In this document: positions 17,453-26,757 of the stretch, in pieces
Position numbering within the stretch: position 1 is the first letter of the stretch
Layout of the letters: each line of letters begins with the position of its first letter
NCBI RefSeq assembly: GCF_024600715.1
Contig: NZ_CP102332.1
Span: 5,022,001-5,086,000 of the forward strand
Direction: 5' to 3'
DNA: 64,000 bases
Origin: Streptomyces changanensis
GTDB lineage: Bacteria; Actinomycetota; Actinomycetes; Streptomycetales; Streptomycetaceae
Translations under genes and position numbers: made by a program
The notes under the pieces: generated by a model
Told to the model about the DNA's origin: nothing
Seen by the model: only the letters and a program-made list of their open reading frames with translations
The model's database searches: none

Positions 17453-19279
17453 TCAGTGGACGTCCGCCGTCTCCTCGGCGCGCACCTCGCCGTCCGCGTC
17501 CCGCCCCGGTCCGCCCCGCAGCGCCTCCGCCGCCGCGCGCAGCTCCGCCGGCCGCACGCCCGCGAAGGCCGCCGCCAGGTGCCCGTCGGGCCGCACCAGC
17601 AGCACGGTGTGCGCGGCCGCCCCCGGGTACGCCTCGGTCACCAGCAGCTCGCCCCGCACCGGCAGCGCCCGTACCGCCTCCGCCAGCCGGGGCATCACCC
17701 CCGCGCTCACCCAGTGGCGCCGGTTCCACACCCCGGTCCCCGGGGCCACCAGCACCACGAGCACGCCCCGCCCCAACCGGTCCCGCAGCCGTCCCGTCGC
17801 GCCGTCCGGCGAGGTCACCGGCACGTCGTCGACCGGCGCACCCGACTCCGTACCGACCTCCACCCGCGCCTCGGCACCGAGCGGTGCCAGCGGCGAGTGG
17901 ACGTACGACGGCGGGGCGCCCAGCGGGCCGAGACCCAGGTGCCCGTCGGTCAGCAGGGCGTCGTGCTGCCGCGAACCGCCCAGGTACGTCCGCAGCCCGC
18001 CCCCGCCGCGCAGTACCGGCAGCGACTGGTCCGCCGCCCGCAGCCGCGCGGCCACCGCCGTGCGCCGCTCCGCCTCGTAACTGTCGAGCAGGACCTCGGA
18101 CGGCCCGTCGTGGCACGCCGCGGCCAGTTTCCACGCGAGGTTCTCCACGTCGCGCAGCCCCTCGTCCAGGCCCTGCGTCCCCAGCGCGCCCAGCAGGTGC
18201 GCCGCGTCCCCGGCGAGGAACGCCCGGTCGACGCGCCAGCTCCGCGCCAGCCGGTGGTGCAGCGTGTACACACCGGTGTCGATCAGGTCGTATGGGGGGA
18301 CCTCCGCGCACCACCCGGCCAGGGTCTCCCGGATCCGCCCCACCAGCGCCTCGGGGGTCACCAGGTCTCCGCGCGGCGGCAGCAACCAGTCCAACCGCCA
18401 ACCGCCCGCCGGCAGGGGGCGCGCCGTCACCTCGTCCCCGCCGCCGCGCCACGGCGGCTGGCGGTGCAGGACGGCCTCGCCCGGCCAGGGCAGTTCGGCG
18501 CGGAGCATGGCGACCGCGTGGCGCTCCACGGCCGTGCGCCCGGGGAAACGGATCCCCAGCAGCTTGCGGACCGTGGACCGGGCGCCGTCGCAGCCCACCA
18601 GATGGCTGCCCCGCCACCACGCCGACCGCGGGCCGCGAGTGTGCGCGGAGACACCGCTCGCGTCCTGGTCGAGCGCGTCCAGGCGGCTGTCCCCGACGAT
18701 CCGCACGAGGCCCCGGGTCCGCGGTGCCGCGATGGCCTGGCGGAGCGCGAGGGTGAGCGCGTGCTGCGGAACGTGCAGCGGCGACTCCACGCCCGGCTCG
18801 TCGCCGGGCCCGTACGCCGCCCCGTCGCCAAGCCCGGGCCCCTGCCCGTCGCCCGATCCGTACGCCGGTCCGTCGCCCGGCCCGAGCTGCTGTCCGCCCC
18901 TGCCCGGCGCCTCCCGGGCCGTCGTCCCGCCGCGCCTCTCGTCGTACCCCTCACCAAGCCCGTCATCGGGCCCACGGCCGTCCACGCCACCCGCCCCGCC
19001 ACCCCGCGCGTCGGCGAAGGCCACGTGCCGTACGACCTGCCGGCGGCGCATCGACCGCCACCCCGACCAGCGGGCGCCCTCCTCGCGCAGCGTGTCGGCG
19101 CAGCCCAGCCGTTCGACGAAAGCGGCGGTGTCCGGGCGTAGCACGGCGGTCCTGGCCGGGCGGTACTCGTCCGCCCCGGCGCCTTCGTCCAGGACGACCG
19201 ACGGCACCTCCTGCGCGGCGAGCGCGAGGGCCAGGGCGAGACCGACCGGCCCCGCGCCGACGACGATCACCGGATCCAC
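17453..19279 (-). CDS. FAD-dependent monooxygenase (PheA/TfdB-like hydroxylase family)
   Basis: A 608-residue flavoprotein of the aromatic hydroxylase class. It has the FAD dinucleotide motif GAGPVGLALALALA near the N-terminus and LVGCDGARSTVRKLLG as the DG motif. AFLAGDAAHLLGALGTQGLD then ENLAWKLA forms the second FAD site, and a thioredoxin-like C-terminal region follows. Residues ~93-165 are a Gly/Asp/Pro-rich insert with internal tandem repeats (GPGDGPAYG-type units), unusual for this family. Start GTG at 19279 has AGGAG eight bases upstream. The substrate is unknown; resistance to aromatic antibiotics or a catabolic role are both possible. Confidence 0.85.
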   Translation of the reverse strand: MDPVIVVGAGPVGLALALALAAQEVPSVVLDEGAGADEYRPARTAVLRPDTAAFVERLGCADTLREEGARWSGWRSMRRRQVVRHVAFADARGGGAGGVDGRGPDDGLGEGYDERRGGTTAREAPGRGGQQLGPGDGPAYGSGDGQGPGLGDGAAYGPGDEPGVESPLHVPQHALTLALRQAIAAPRTRGLVRIVGDSRLDALDQDASGVSAHTRGPRSAWWRGSHLVGCDGARSTVRKLLGIRFPGRTAVERHAVAMLRAELPWPGEAVLHRQPPWRGGGDEVTARPLPAGGWRLDWLLPPRGDLVTPEALVGRIRETLAGWCAEVPPYDLIDTGVYTLHHRLARSWRVDRAFLAGDAAHLLGALGTQGLDEGLRDVENLAWKLAAACHDGPSEVLLDSYEAERRTAVAARLRAADQSLPVLRGGGGLRTYLGGSRQHDALLTDGHLGLGPLGAPPSYVHSPLAPLGAEARVEVGTESGAPVDDVPVTSPDGATGRLRDRLGRGVLVVLVAPGTGVWNRRHWVSAGVMPRLAEAVRALPVRGELLVTEAYPGAAAHTVLLVRPDGHLAAAFAGVRPAELRAAAEALRGGPGRDADGEVRAEETADVH

Positions 19280-19432
19280 GGCGTGACTCCTGTGGCTCCT
19301 GCGACCTCAGTGGTCATGCGACGAGCAGGGGAAACACGTGGGAGTGCGACGAGAACCCGGTGATTGATCACAGAACGTATGCAACCCACTGCGCGTGCTT
19401 GCGTCAAGTGACGGGGCAGTGGCGCACGAACG

Positions 19433-19471
19433 CGTGAAGGGGCGGCGGCCGTATGCCACCACCCCTTCACG
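19433..19471 (-). terminator. First of two hairpins downstream of gluD
   Basis: CGTGAAGGGG at 19433-19442 pairs with CCCCTTCACG at 19462-19471 around a 19-base loop that can itself fold. It lies beyond the gluD stop in the direction of gluABCD transcription. Confidence 0.6.
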
Positions 19472-19472
19472 T

Positions 19473-19500
19473 GACGGCGCGGACTCCCGCCCGCGCCGTC
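19473..19500 (-). terminator. Second hairpin downstream of gluD
   Basis: GACGGCGCGG at 19473-19482 pairs with CCGCGCCGTC at 19491-19500, loop eight bases. It sits 16 bases past the gluD stop and is the first terminator candidate met by transcription of the operon. Confidence 0.65.
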
Positions 19501-19515
19501 GGCGCTCCCCGGCCG

Positions 19516-20436
19516 TCAGGTCCCGGTGCCGTGCCCCTTGCGGACGGCCACCTCCTCGGCGACACCGCCGCCGAGCTCCGTGTCGATGTCCGTGATGTCG
19601 ACCGTCGCGCCGGAGCTCTTCCCGCCCTGCCGCAGCCGGCGCTCAAGCCAGCCGGCGAACCGGGTGAGGAGGCCGTTGACGGCGATGTACATGAGCGCGA
19701 CGACGGTGAACGCCGCGATCGTGTTGGCGCCGTAGTTGGCGGTGATCGAGCGGATCTGGAAGAGCAGCTCCGAGAAACCGAGGACCGCGCCGCCGAGGGC
19801 GGTGTCCTTCACGATGACCACGAGCTGGCTGACCAGGGCCGGCAGCATCGCCGTCACGGCCTGCGGCAGGAGCACGTACCGCATCGTCTGGCCCTTGCGC
19901 ATGCCGATCGCCTTGGCGGCGTCCGTCTGTCCGGCCGGCAGGGAGAGGATGCCGGCGCGGACGATCTCCGCGATGACGGAGGCGTTGTACAGGACGAGCC
20001 CGGTGACCACCGCGTACAGCGGCCGGACCTCCGACTCGATGGTCGTGAACTGCACGAACATCGCGCTGGCGAACACCATCATCACCAGGACCGGGATGGC
20101 GCGGAAGAACTCCACCACCGCGCCGATCGGCACCCGTACCCAGGCGTGGTCGGAGAGTCGCCCGATGCCGAGCAGGGCGCCCAGCGGAAGCGCGATGACC
20201 AGCGCGAGCCCCGCCGCCTTGAGGGTCTCCCCGAGGCCGGGGAACAGGAAGGTGGTCCAGATGGCGGAGTCGGTGACGAACGGCGACCACTTCTCGGCGG
20301 TCAGCTGGTTCTTCTCGGCCATCATCGACAGCGCCCACCAGACGCCGGCCGCCAGCAGGACGAGGAAGAGCGCGGAGTAGAGGAGGTTCCGCCGCTTGGC
20401 CCGGGGTCCCGGGGTGTCGTACAGCACGGAGCTCAT
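19516..20436 (-). CDS. gluD: Glutamate ABC transporter permease GluD
   Basis: A 306-residue inner-membrane permease with about six helices and the conserved loop for the ATPase, EIVRAGILSLPAGQTDAAKA followed by G.RKGQTMRYVLLPQA. The first ~35 residues are a cytoplasmic tail. It forms the channel with GluC. The start ATG overlaps the gluC stop by four bases (ATGA), giving tight coupling. Hairpin terminators follow the stop. Confidence 0.93.
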   Translation of the reverse strand: MSSVLYDTPGPRAKRRNLLYSALFLVLLAAGVWWALSMMAEKNQLTAEKWSPFVTDSAIWTTFLFPGLGETLKAAGLALVIALPLGALLGIGRLSDHAWVRVPIGAVVEFFRAIPVLVMMVFASAMFVQFTTIESEVRPLYAVVTGLVLYNASVIAEIVRAGILSLPAGQTDAAKAIGMRKGQTMRYVLLPQAVTAMLPALVSQLVVIVKDTALGGAVLGFSELLFQIRSITANYGANTIAAFTVVALMYIAVNGLLTRFAGWLERRLRQGGKSSGATVDITDIDTELGGGVAEEVAVRKGHGTGT

Positions 20437-21107
20437 CGCTTCACCGCCATGCGCTTGGCCACCCAGCCGAGGAGCAGGCCGGTGGGGAGGGTGAGGAGGA
20501 CGAACCCGAAGGCGATGACGCCGAACACGGCGAGCAGCGAGTCGGACTCGTTCTCGACCATTTCCTTCATGAGGAGGGAGGCTTCCGCGACACCGATCGC
20601 CGCGGCGACGGTGGTGTTCTTCGTCAGCGCGATCAGGACGTTGGCGAGCGGGGCGATCACCGAGCGGAACGCCTGCGGCAGCACGATCAGCGTCAGCACC
20701 TGGAAGAAGCTGAGGCCCAGTGCCCGCGCCGCCTCCGCCTGCCCCACGGGCACCGTGTTGATGCCGGAGCGCAGGGCCTCGCAGACGAAGGTGCCGGTGT
20801 ACGCAGCCAGGCCGAGGACGGCCATGCGGAACCCGATGGTCTTGGAGTCGCCTCCGGCGAGCGTGATCCCCAGTGTCTGGTAGAGCACGAGCGAGCAGCC
20901 GATGAGCACGATGGTCAGCGGCGTGTTGCGCACCGCGTTGACGTACGTGGTGGCGAAGCCCCGCATCAGCGGCACGGGGCTGACCCGCATCCCCACCAGG
21001 AGCGTGCCCAGGATCAGGGACCCCAGCGCCGAGTAGAGGGCGAGCTGGACCGTCACCCAGAACGCGCCGAGCAGGTCGTACTGCGGATTATCTAGAAAGT
21101 CGAACAC
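20433..21107 (-). CDS. gluC: Glutamate ABC transporter permease GluC
   Basis: A 224-residue permease with about five membrane helices. It has the His/Glu/Gln-type amino acid permease loop EALRSGINTVPVGQAEAARA followed by QVLTLIVLPQAFRS. It begins with GTG at 21107 (MFDFLDNPQYD). Upstream, 146 bases separate it from gluB and include a perfect palindrome that may lower read-through. It acts with GluD, GluB and GluA in glutamate uptake. Confidence 0.93.
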   Translation of the reverse strand: MFDFLDNPQYDLLGAFWVTVQLALYSALGSLILGTLLVGMRVSPVPLMRGFATTYVNAVRNTPLTIVLIGCSLVLYQTLGITLAGGDSKTIGFRMAVLGLAAYTGTFVCEALRSGINTVPVGQAEAARALGLSFFQVLTLIVLPQAFRSVIAPLANVLIALTKNTTVAAAIGVAEASLLMKEMVENESDSLLAVFGVIAFGFVLLTLPTGLLLGWVAKRMAVKR

Positions 21108-21200
21108 GATGACCCGCGCTCTCCCCTGGTTGGATCGTGAGGGCGCCGCCGGCCCGGCCGGGGCCGACGGCGCCTCTCCGCTGCTGCTGGCTGTGCTCCG

Positions 21201-21222
21201 CCCGCCGCCCCGGGGCGGCGGG
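21201..21222. terminator. Perfect 22-nt palindrome between gluB and gluC
   Basis: CCCGCCGCCCC at 21201-21211 is followed by its exact inverse GGGGCGGCGGG at 21212-21222. Its place inside the operon, just after the binding-protein gene, suggests partial termination or mRNA 3' protection, so that GluB is made in excess over the permeases. That is a common arrangement for ABC importers. Confidence 0.6.
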
Positions 21223-21253
21223 ACCGCCGCCGCTCAGGCGCGGCGGGGCCGGA

Positions 21254-22069
21254 TCACTTCTCGGTGATCGCCGGCGCGGGCTCGTTCTTGTAGTTGGCCG
21301 GGCCGAAGTTGGCCTTGACGGCCTTCTCCCACGAGCCGTCCGACTTCATCTTCTCGAGCGCGGCGTTGATCTTGTCGCGGAGCTCCTTGTCGCCCTTCTT
21401 GAGGCCGATGCCGTAGTGCTCGTCGCTCAGCTTCAGGCCGACCAGCTTGAACTTGCCCTGGTGCTCCTTCTGGGCGGCGTAGCCGGCCAGGATGGAGTTG
21501 TCCGTGGTCAGGGCGTCGACCGCGCCGTTCTCCAGGCCGGTGATGCACTCGGAGTAGCCGCCGAACTCCTGGAGGTCGGCCTTGGGAGCGAGCTTCTCCT
21601 TGACGTTCTGCGCCGACGTCGAGCCGGTGACCGAGCAGAGCTTCTTGGCGTTGAGGTCCGACGCCTGCTTGATCGAGTTGTCGTCCGCGCGGACCAGCAG
21701 GTCCTGGTGGGCAAGGAAGTAGGGACCGGCGAAGTCCACCACGGCCTTGCGCTTGTCGTTGATCGAGTAGCTGGCGACGACGAACTTCACGTCACCGTTG
21801 CGGATCAGGTTCTCGCGCTCGGCGCTGGGTGCCTGCTTGAACTCGATCTTGTCGGCGCCGTAGCCGAGCTCCTTGGCGACGTACGTGGCGACGTCGACGT
21901 CGAAGCCGGTGTACTTGCCGTCCGGCGTCTTCAGGCCGAGGCCGGGCTGGTCGTACTTGATGCCGATGACGATCTTGTCGCCGTCGCCACTGCTGGAGCC
22001 ACAGGCGGTCGCCGTGAGCGAGAGGGTGGCGACCGCGGCGAGGGCCGCACTGGTCTTGCGGAACTGCAT
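21254..22069 (-). CDS. gluB: Glutamate-binding lipoprotein GluB
   Basis: A 271-residue extracellular solute-binding lipoprotein (family 3). The signal peptide MQFRKTSAALAAVATLSLTA ends in a lipobox, ATAC, with the cysteine near residue 25. The mature part has TGFDVDVATYVAKELGYG, LIRNGDVKFVVASYSIND and a GYSECITGLENGAVDALTTD region, typical of polar amino acid binders. Start ATG at 22069 is preferred because an AGGG element lies nine bases upstream; ATG at 22078 would have no room for it. Confidence 0.94.
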   Translation of the reverse strand: MQFRKTSAALAAVATLSLTATACGSSSGDGDKIVIGIKYDQPGLGLKTPDGKYTGFDVDVATYVAKELGYGADKIEFKQAPSAERENLIRNGDVKFVVASYSINDKRKAVVDFAGPYFLAHQDLLVRADDNSIKQASDLNAKKLCSVTGSTSAQNVKEKLAPKADLQEFGGYSECITGLENGAVDALTTDNSILAGYAAQKEHQGKFKLVGLKLSDEHYGIGLKKGDKELRDKINAALEKMKSDGSWEKAVKANFGPANYKNEPAPAITEK

Positions 22070-22122
22070 GGTGAACATCCCTTGTGTCGTGGTCCGGCCG
22101 TGGTGGTTCGGCATCGGGGTGG

Positions 22123-22908
22123 TCAGTGGTGGAGGATCTTCGACAGGAAGTCCTTGGCCCGGTCGCTGCGCGGGTTGCTGAAGAACTCCTCCGGCGACGC
22201 CTCCTCGACGATCCTGCCGTCGGCCATGAAGACGACCCGGTTGGCGGCGGACCGCGCGAAGCCCATCTCGTGGGTGACGACGACCATCGTCATCCCCTCG
22301 CGGGCCAGCTGCTGCATCACCTCGAGGACCTCGTTGATCATCTCGGGGTCGAGCGCCGACGTGGGCTCGTCGAAGAGCATGACCTTCGGGTCCATGGCCA
22401 GCGCCCGCGCGATGGCGACGCGCTGCTGCTGGCCGCCGGAGAGCTGCGCGGGGTACTTGTCCGCCTGCGAGCCGACGCCGACCCGGTCCAGCAGGGACCG
22501 GGCCTTCTGCTCGGCGGCCTGCTTGTCGGTCTTGCGGACCTTGAGCTGGCCCAGCATCACGTTCTCGAGCACCGTCTTGTGCGCGAAGAGGTTGAAGGAC
22601 TGGAAGACCATGCCGACGTCGGCCCGCAGCCGCGCCAGCTCCTTGCCCTCGTCGGGCAGCGGCCGGCCGTCGATGCTGATCGCGCCGGAGTCGATGGTCT
22701 CCAGGCGGTTGATGGTGCGGCACAGCGTGGACTTGCCGGACCCGGACGGTCCGATGACGACCACGACCTCGCCGCGGGCGATCGTCAGGTCGATGTCCTG
22801 GAGCACGTGCAGCGCGCCGAAGTGCTTGTTGACGTTGCTCAGTACGACCAGGTCGCCCGCCGTCGGTGCGGCGTCCGCTGCGCCCTTGGTGACTGACACT
22901 CCGCTCAT
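22123..22908 (-). CDS. gluA: Glutamate ABC transporter ATP-binding protein GluA
   Basis: A 261-residue ATPase. Walker A is GPSGSGKST, the signature is [15 protein letters not shown], Walker B is [12 protein letters not shown] and the switch histidine lies in VVVTHEMGF. It is the first gene of gluABCD and energises glutamate import. ATG at 22906-22908 has AGAGG two bases upstream of the spacer CG. The 53-base gap to gluB has no obvious terminator. Confidence 0.95.
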   Translation of the reverse strand: MSGVSVTKGAADAAPTAGDLVVLSNVNKHFGALHVLQDIDLTIARGEVVVVIGPSGSGKSTLCRTINRLETIDSGAISIDGRPLPDEGKELARLRADVGMVFQSFNLFAHKTVLENVMLGQLKVRKTDKQAAEQKARSLLDRVGVGSQADKYPAQLSGGQQQRVAIARALAMDPKVMLFDEPTSALDPEMINEVLEVMQQLAREGMTMVVVTHEMGFARSAANRVVFMADGRIVEEASPEEFFSNPRSDRAKDFLSKILHH

Positions 22909-23320
22909 CGCCTCTCGCTCCGTCCTGCTCGGTTGCAGAGGACATTAAGCACGCCCCACGAGCAGCGTCATCACATCTGAGCGGAAATTGAGCATAACGA
23001 TCCGGCCGCAACCGGACACACCGCGTGAACAGGGCGGTGTCGCAATACCGGCTGCATAACGGATCACGGCGGCCCCCGGCGCCGCACTTGACTCGCGCTC
23101 CGCCATCGGAGTTCATGCGGAGTACGAAACGGCGCCCGGGCACGGCCATGCCCTGGCACCATTCAGGTGCACCGACGACGCTGCACCCGACACACCGCAC
23201 CGACCGTCCGCCGCCGGGCACCCGCGCGGGCTCACCCGCACGAGTGAACGCGTATGCGCCGGTATGCGCGTACGCTCGCACGCCGTACGCCAGAGGACCG
23301 CTTCCGGAGGGGGGCCCGAA
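22909..23320. other. Divergent promoter region between gluA and the OmpR-type regulator
   Basis: 412 bases without a convincing gene. For gluA (minus strand) a -10 TATGCT lies at 22991-22996, with a weak -35 TGTCCG at 23014-23019, spacer 17. For the regulator (plus strand) there is TACGCT at 23271-23276, just after two direct repeats GTATGCGC at 23252-23259 and 23262-23269. The central part is of lower GC than its surroundings. Confidence 0.6.
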
Positions 23321-24238
23321 ATGAGACTGCTGCTGGTCGAGGACGACGACCACGTCGCCGCCGCCCTGTCCGCCATCCTCAAGAAGCACGGCTTCGCCGT
23401 CACGCACGCCAGGAACGGCGAGGAGGCCCTCAAGGCCGTCCTCCCCTCCGACGAGCCCGGCAGGAGCCCCTTCGGCGTGATCCTCCTCGACCTCGGCCTG
23501 CCCGACCAGGACGGCTACCAGGTCTGCGGCAAGCTCCGGAAGCTCACCTCGACGCCGGTCATCATGGTGACCGCCCGGGCCGATGTGCGCTCCCGCATCC
23601 ACGGCCTCAACCTCGGCGCCGACGACTACGTCGTCAAGCCCTACGACACCGGTGAGCTGCTGGCCCGCATCCACGCCGTCAGCCGGCGCGCCACCGGCGG
23701 CGCCGACCCCGAGGACACCGGCTCCCTGCCCGTGATCGGGAGTTCGGCCGAGCCGCTGCGCCTCGGCCCGGTCGTCGTGGAGCTGCCCACGCGCCGGGTC
23801 AGCGTCGACGGCACGCTCGTCCCCCTCACCCGCAAGGAGTTCGACCTGCTGGCCCTGCTCGCCCAGCGGCCCGGCGTGGTGTTCCGCCGCGAGCAGATCA
23901 TCAGCGAGGTGTGGCGCACCAGCTGGGAGGGGACGGGCCGGACCCTGGAGGTCCACGTGGCGTCCCTGCGCGCGAAGCTGCGGATGCCGACGCTCATCGA
24001 GACCGTGCGCGGCGTCGGCTACCGCCTCGTCGTCCCGACGACACCCCCCGGTGCCGCCCCGCCCGCGCCCGTCACGCCCTCAGCGCCCGTCGGCGACGCG
24101 CCTCCGCCCGTGCCGCCCGCGATGCCCCCGACCGCGCCGCCCGTGCCGCCCGCGCCCGGCGACGCGCCCCCGCCCGCCCCATCCGCGCCCCCCGTCGCGC
24201 CCCCGCCCGTGCCGCCCGCCGCGCCTCCGGGCGTCTAG
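23321..24238 (+). CDS. OmpR-family response regulator with proline-rich tail
   Basis: A 305-residue regulator. The receiver domain has EDDD at 7-10, phosphoacceptor D57 in LLDLGLPDQ, and VVKPYD with the conserved lysine. A winged-helix DNA-binding domain spans about 125-230: VPLTRKEFDLLALLAQRPGV and LEVHVASLRAKL, ending IETVRGVGYRL. The last ~70 residues are almost entirely Pro/Ala/Val, an extension not normal for this family and probably disordered. ATG at 23321 follows a strong GGAGGGGG. Its partner kinase starts 27 bases later. Confidence 0.93.
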   Translation: MRLLLVEDDDHVAAALSAILKKHGFAVTHARNGEEALKAVLPSDEPGRSPFGVILLDLGLPDQDGYQVCGKLRKLTSTPVIMVTARADVRSRIHGLNLGADDYVVKPYDTGELLARIHAVSRRATGGADPEDTGSLPVIGSSAEPLRLGPVVVELPTRRVSVDGTLVPLTRKEFDLLALLAQRPGVVFRREQIISEVWRTSWEGTGRTLEVHVASLRAKLRMPTLIETVRGVGYRLVVPTTPPGAAPPAPVTPSAPVGDAPPPVPPAMPPTAPPVPPAPGDAPPPAPSAPPVAPPPVPPAAPPGV

Positions 24239-24265
24239 CGCCGGGCCCCGGAACGACGGGCGACC

Positions 24266-25690
24266 GTGCGCACACGACTCCTTCCGCTCCTCATCGTCCT
24301 CATGGCCGGTGTCCTGCTCGCCCTGGGCTTCCCGCTCGCCGTGAGCATGGCCTCGGCCTACCAGCAGACCGTCGTCGTCGACCGCATCGACGACACGGCA
24401 CGGTTCGCGGCGCTCGCCCAGTACGTCACCGAGAGCGGCCCCGGCATCGACGAGCGGAAGGCCACCCTCCAGGGCGAGCTGCTGCGCTACCAGGACGTGT
24501 ACGGCATCCACGCCGGCGTCTTCTACCGCGACGGCGGCGCCATGGCCGCCGCCCCCGAGGGGTGGCGCGTACCGGACGAGGGCGAGCTGCGGCGCGCCCT
24601 CGTCGAGGCCCGGCTCGGCCGGCGCTCGCACGACCCGCCCCAGGTGTGGCCCTGGCAGCCGGACGCCCGCCTGGCGGTCGCCTCACCGGTCGTACGGGAC
24701 GGGGACGTCGTCGCGGTGGTGGTCACCGACTCGCCGACCGGGCAGCTGCGCGGTCGGATCCTGCGCGGTTGGCTGGTCATCGCCGCCGGCGAGTGCGCGG
24801 CCATGCTGCTCGCCGTCGGCGCGGCCTTCCGGCTCACCGGCTGGGTGCTGCGGCCCGTCCGCGTCCTGGACGCGGCCACCCACGACATCGCCACCGGCCG
24901 CCTCAACTCCCGCGTCGCCGCCGCCGGCGGACCGCCGGAGCTCCGCCGTCTGGCCCGCTCCTTCAACGAGATGGCGGACAACGTCGAGCAGGTGCTGGAG
25001 CAGCAGCGCGCCTTCGTCGCCGACGCCTCGCACCAGCTGCGCAACCCGCTCGCCGCGCTGCTGCTGCGGATCGAGCTGCTCGCGCTGGAGCTGCCGGAGG
25101 GCAACGAGGAGATCGCCTCGGTCCAGGCGGAGGGCAAGCGCCTGGCCCAGGTCCTCGACGACCTGCTGGGTCTGGCGCTGGCCGAACACGCCTCCGCCGA
25201 CCTGCGGCTCACCGACATCAAGGAGCTGGCCGCCGAGCGGATCGCCGCCTGGCGGCCCCTCGCCGACGAGCGGGGGGTGCGGCTGACGGGAAAGGGCCCG
25301 GCCGTCACCGCGTGGGCCGACCCCGTCGCGCTGTCGAGCGCGCTCGACGCGCTGATCGACAACGCCCTGAAGTTCACCCCGCGCGGGGAGGAGGTCACGG
25401 TCGAGGTCGCCGCCAGGGGCGACACCACCACCGTCGTGGTCAGCGACAACGGCCCGGGCCTCACCGACGAGGAGCTCGGCCGTGTCGGCGACCGCTTCTG
25501 GCGCAGCGGCCGGCACCAGAACGTCAAGGGCTCGGGACTCGGCCTGTCCATCACCCGGGCGCTGCTCGCCGCCGGTGGGGGCTCCCTCGACTTCGCCCGC
25601 AACGACCCCCACGGCCTGCGCGTGACGGTCTCCCTGCCGCGTACCGAGCCCCCGGCCGTCGCCGGCGCCTACGGCTTGACCGACCGGTAG
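24266..25690 (+). CDS. HAMP-containing sensor histidine kinase
   Basis: A 474-residue kinase of the HisKA class. An N-terminal membrane helix (LLIVLMAGVLLALGFPLAV) precedes an extracytoplasmic region of ~130 residues. A second helix near residue 170-190 is followed by a HAMP linker (GWVLRPVRVLDAATHDIATG). The H-box DASHQLRNPLAALLLRIE carries H256. The ATPase boxes are DNALKFTPRG, VSDNGPGLTDEELG and GSGLGLSITRALL. It phosphorylates the upstream OmpR-type protein. The start is GTG. The last 22 bases overlap the tail of the convergent TAXI protein gene. Confidence 0.93.
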   Translation: MRTRLLPLLIVLMAGVLLALGFPLAVSMASAYQQTVVVDRIDDTARFAALAQYVTESGPGIDERKATLQGELLRYQDVYGIHAGVFYRDGGAMAAAPEGWRVPDEGELRRALVEARLGRRSHDPPQVWPWQPDARLAVASPVVRDGDVVAVVVTDSPTGQLRGRILRGWLVIAAGECAAMLLAVGAAFRLTGWVLRPVRVLDAATHDIATGRLNSRVAAAGGPPELRRLARSFNEMADNVEQVLEQQRAFVADASHQLRNPLAALLLRIELLALELPEGNEEIASVQAEGKRLAQVLDDLLGLALAEHASADLRLTDIKELAAERIAAWRPLADERGVRLTGKGPAVTAWADPVALSSALDALIDNALKFTPRGEEVTVEVAARGDTTTVVVSDNGPGLTDEELGRVGDRFWRSGRHQNVKGSGLGLSITRALLAAGGGSLDFARNDPHGLRVTVSLPRTEPPAVAGAYGLTDR

Positions 25691-26685
25691 TAGCGCCGCG
25701 CGCCGTCGTGGAGGGGCAGCGGGTCGGTGTAGAGCGCGGTCCGCAGGTCGACGACCTGCGCGGGGTGCACCTCCCGGCCGATCCGGTCCCTGCTCCCGAT
25801 GACCGTCCGGGTGACGCCCTCGGTCAGCGCGGGGTCCATGCGCTCGGTCGTCACCAGCAGGTTCGCCACGGCCACCGTCGCCACCGGCTCGCCCTCCTGG
25901 GCCAGCGGGTAGGCGTCTGCCGGGATCACGGCGGAACGGTAGTACCGGCTCGGGCCGCCCTCCGCGTGGACCGTGTCGACGAGCTCCTGCTCCAGCGGCA
26001 CCAGCCGGATCGGGAAGCGCTCCGAGAGCCGCAGGACCGCGTTGGTGGGCAGGCCGCCCGACCAGAAGAACGCGTCCAGCCGGTCGCCCTCCATCAGCGC
26101 CGGCATGGTGTCGATGCCGGCCGACACGGCCCGTATGTCCTTCGCCGGGTCCAGCCCCGCCGCGCCCAGCAGCCGGTCCGCGAGCAGCCGCACGCCGGAA
26201 CCAGGCTGCCCGACGCCGACCCGCAACCCGGCCAGGTCGCGCGCGGACCGCACGGCGGAGCCCCGGGGCACGACGAGCTGGACGTAGTCGTCGTACAGCC
26301 GGGTGCAGCCGCGCAGGTCGGCCGCGCCGGGCCGGCCCTCCTGGACGTACGTGGCGACGGCGTCGGCCGTGGCGATGGTGAAGTGCGCCTCACCGGAGGC
26401 CACGCGCGACAGGTTCTGCTGGGAGCCCTCGCTGTCGCGGAGTGTGGTCGACACGTCGGGCAGACGCCGGTCGAGCGCCTCCTTCAGAAGCTGGCCGTAC
26501 CGCTGGTAGACCCCGGTCCGCACGCCCGTGCTGAAGGTGATCTCCCCGCTCGGCCGCTCCTGCCCGAGCGGCAGCAGCCACCACAGCACCCCTCCGACCA
26601 GCGCCAGCAGCGCCGCCGCGAGCGGCAGGGCGCGGCGGCGGCCGGCGCGGAGCACGCGGGCGGACCGGTTCGGGGAGGCAGGCAT
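25669..26685 (-). CDS. TAXI-family TRAP-type solute-binding protein
   Basis: A 338-residue secreted or membrane-anchored binding protein. A basic N-terminus and one hydrophobic helix ([20 protein letters not shown]) precede a domain with [39 protein letters not shown] and [17 protein letters not shown], the TAXI pattern. No TRAP permease gene is nearby. It faces the kinase gene tail-to-tail with a 22-base overlap. Binding proteins next to kinases can serve as ligand sensors for them, so a sensory role is possible. ATG at 26685. Confidence 0.85.
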   Translation of the reverse strand: MPASPNRSARVLRAGRRRALPLAAALLALVGGVLWWLLPLGQERPSGEITFSTGVRTGVYQRYGQLLKEALDRRLPDVSTTLRDSEGSQQNLSRVASGEAHFTIATADAVATYVQEGRPGAADLRGCTRLYDDYVQLVVPRGSAVRSARDLAGLRVGVGQPGSGVRLLADRLLGAAGLDPAKDIRAVSAGIDTMPALMEGDRLDAFFWSGGLPTNAVLRLSERFPIRLVPLEQELVDTVHAEGGPSRYYRSAVIPADAYPLAQEGEPVATVAVANLLVTTERMDPALTEGVTRTVIGSRDRIGREVHPAQVVDLRTALYTDPLPLHDGARRYYRSVKP

Positions 26686-26757
26686 GGGGCGATCCTGCCA
26701 GCCGCGCCCCCGCCGGGGGAACCGAGGGACGGGTGCGGACCGCGACGACCCGCCGGA

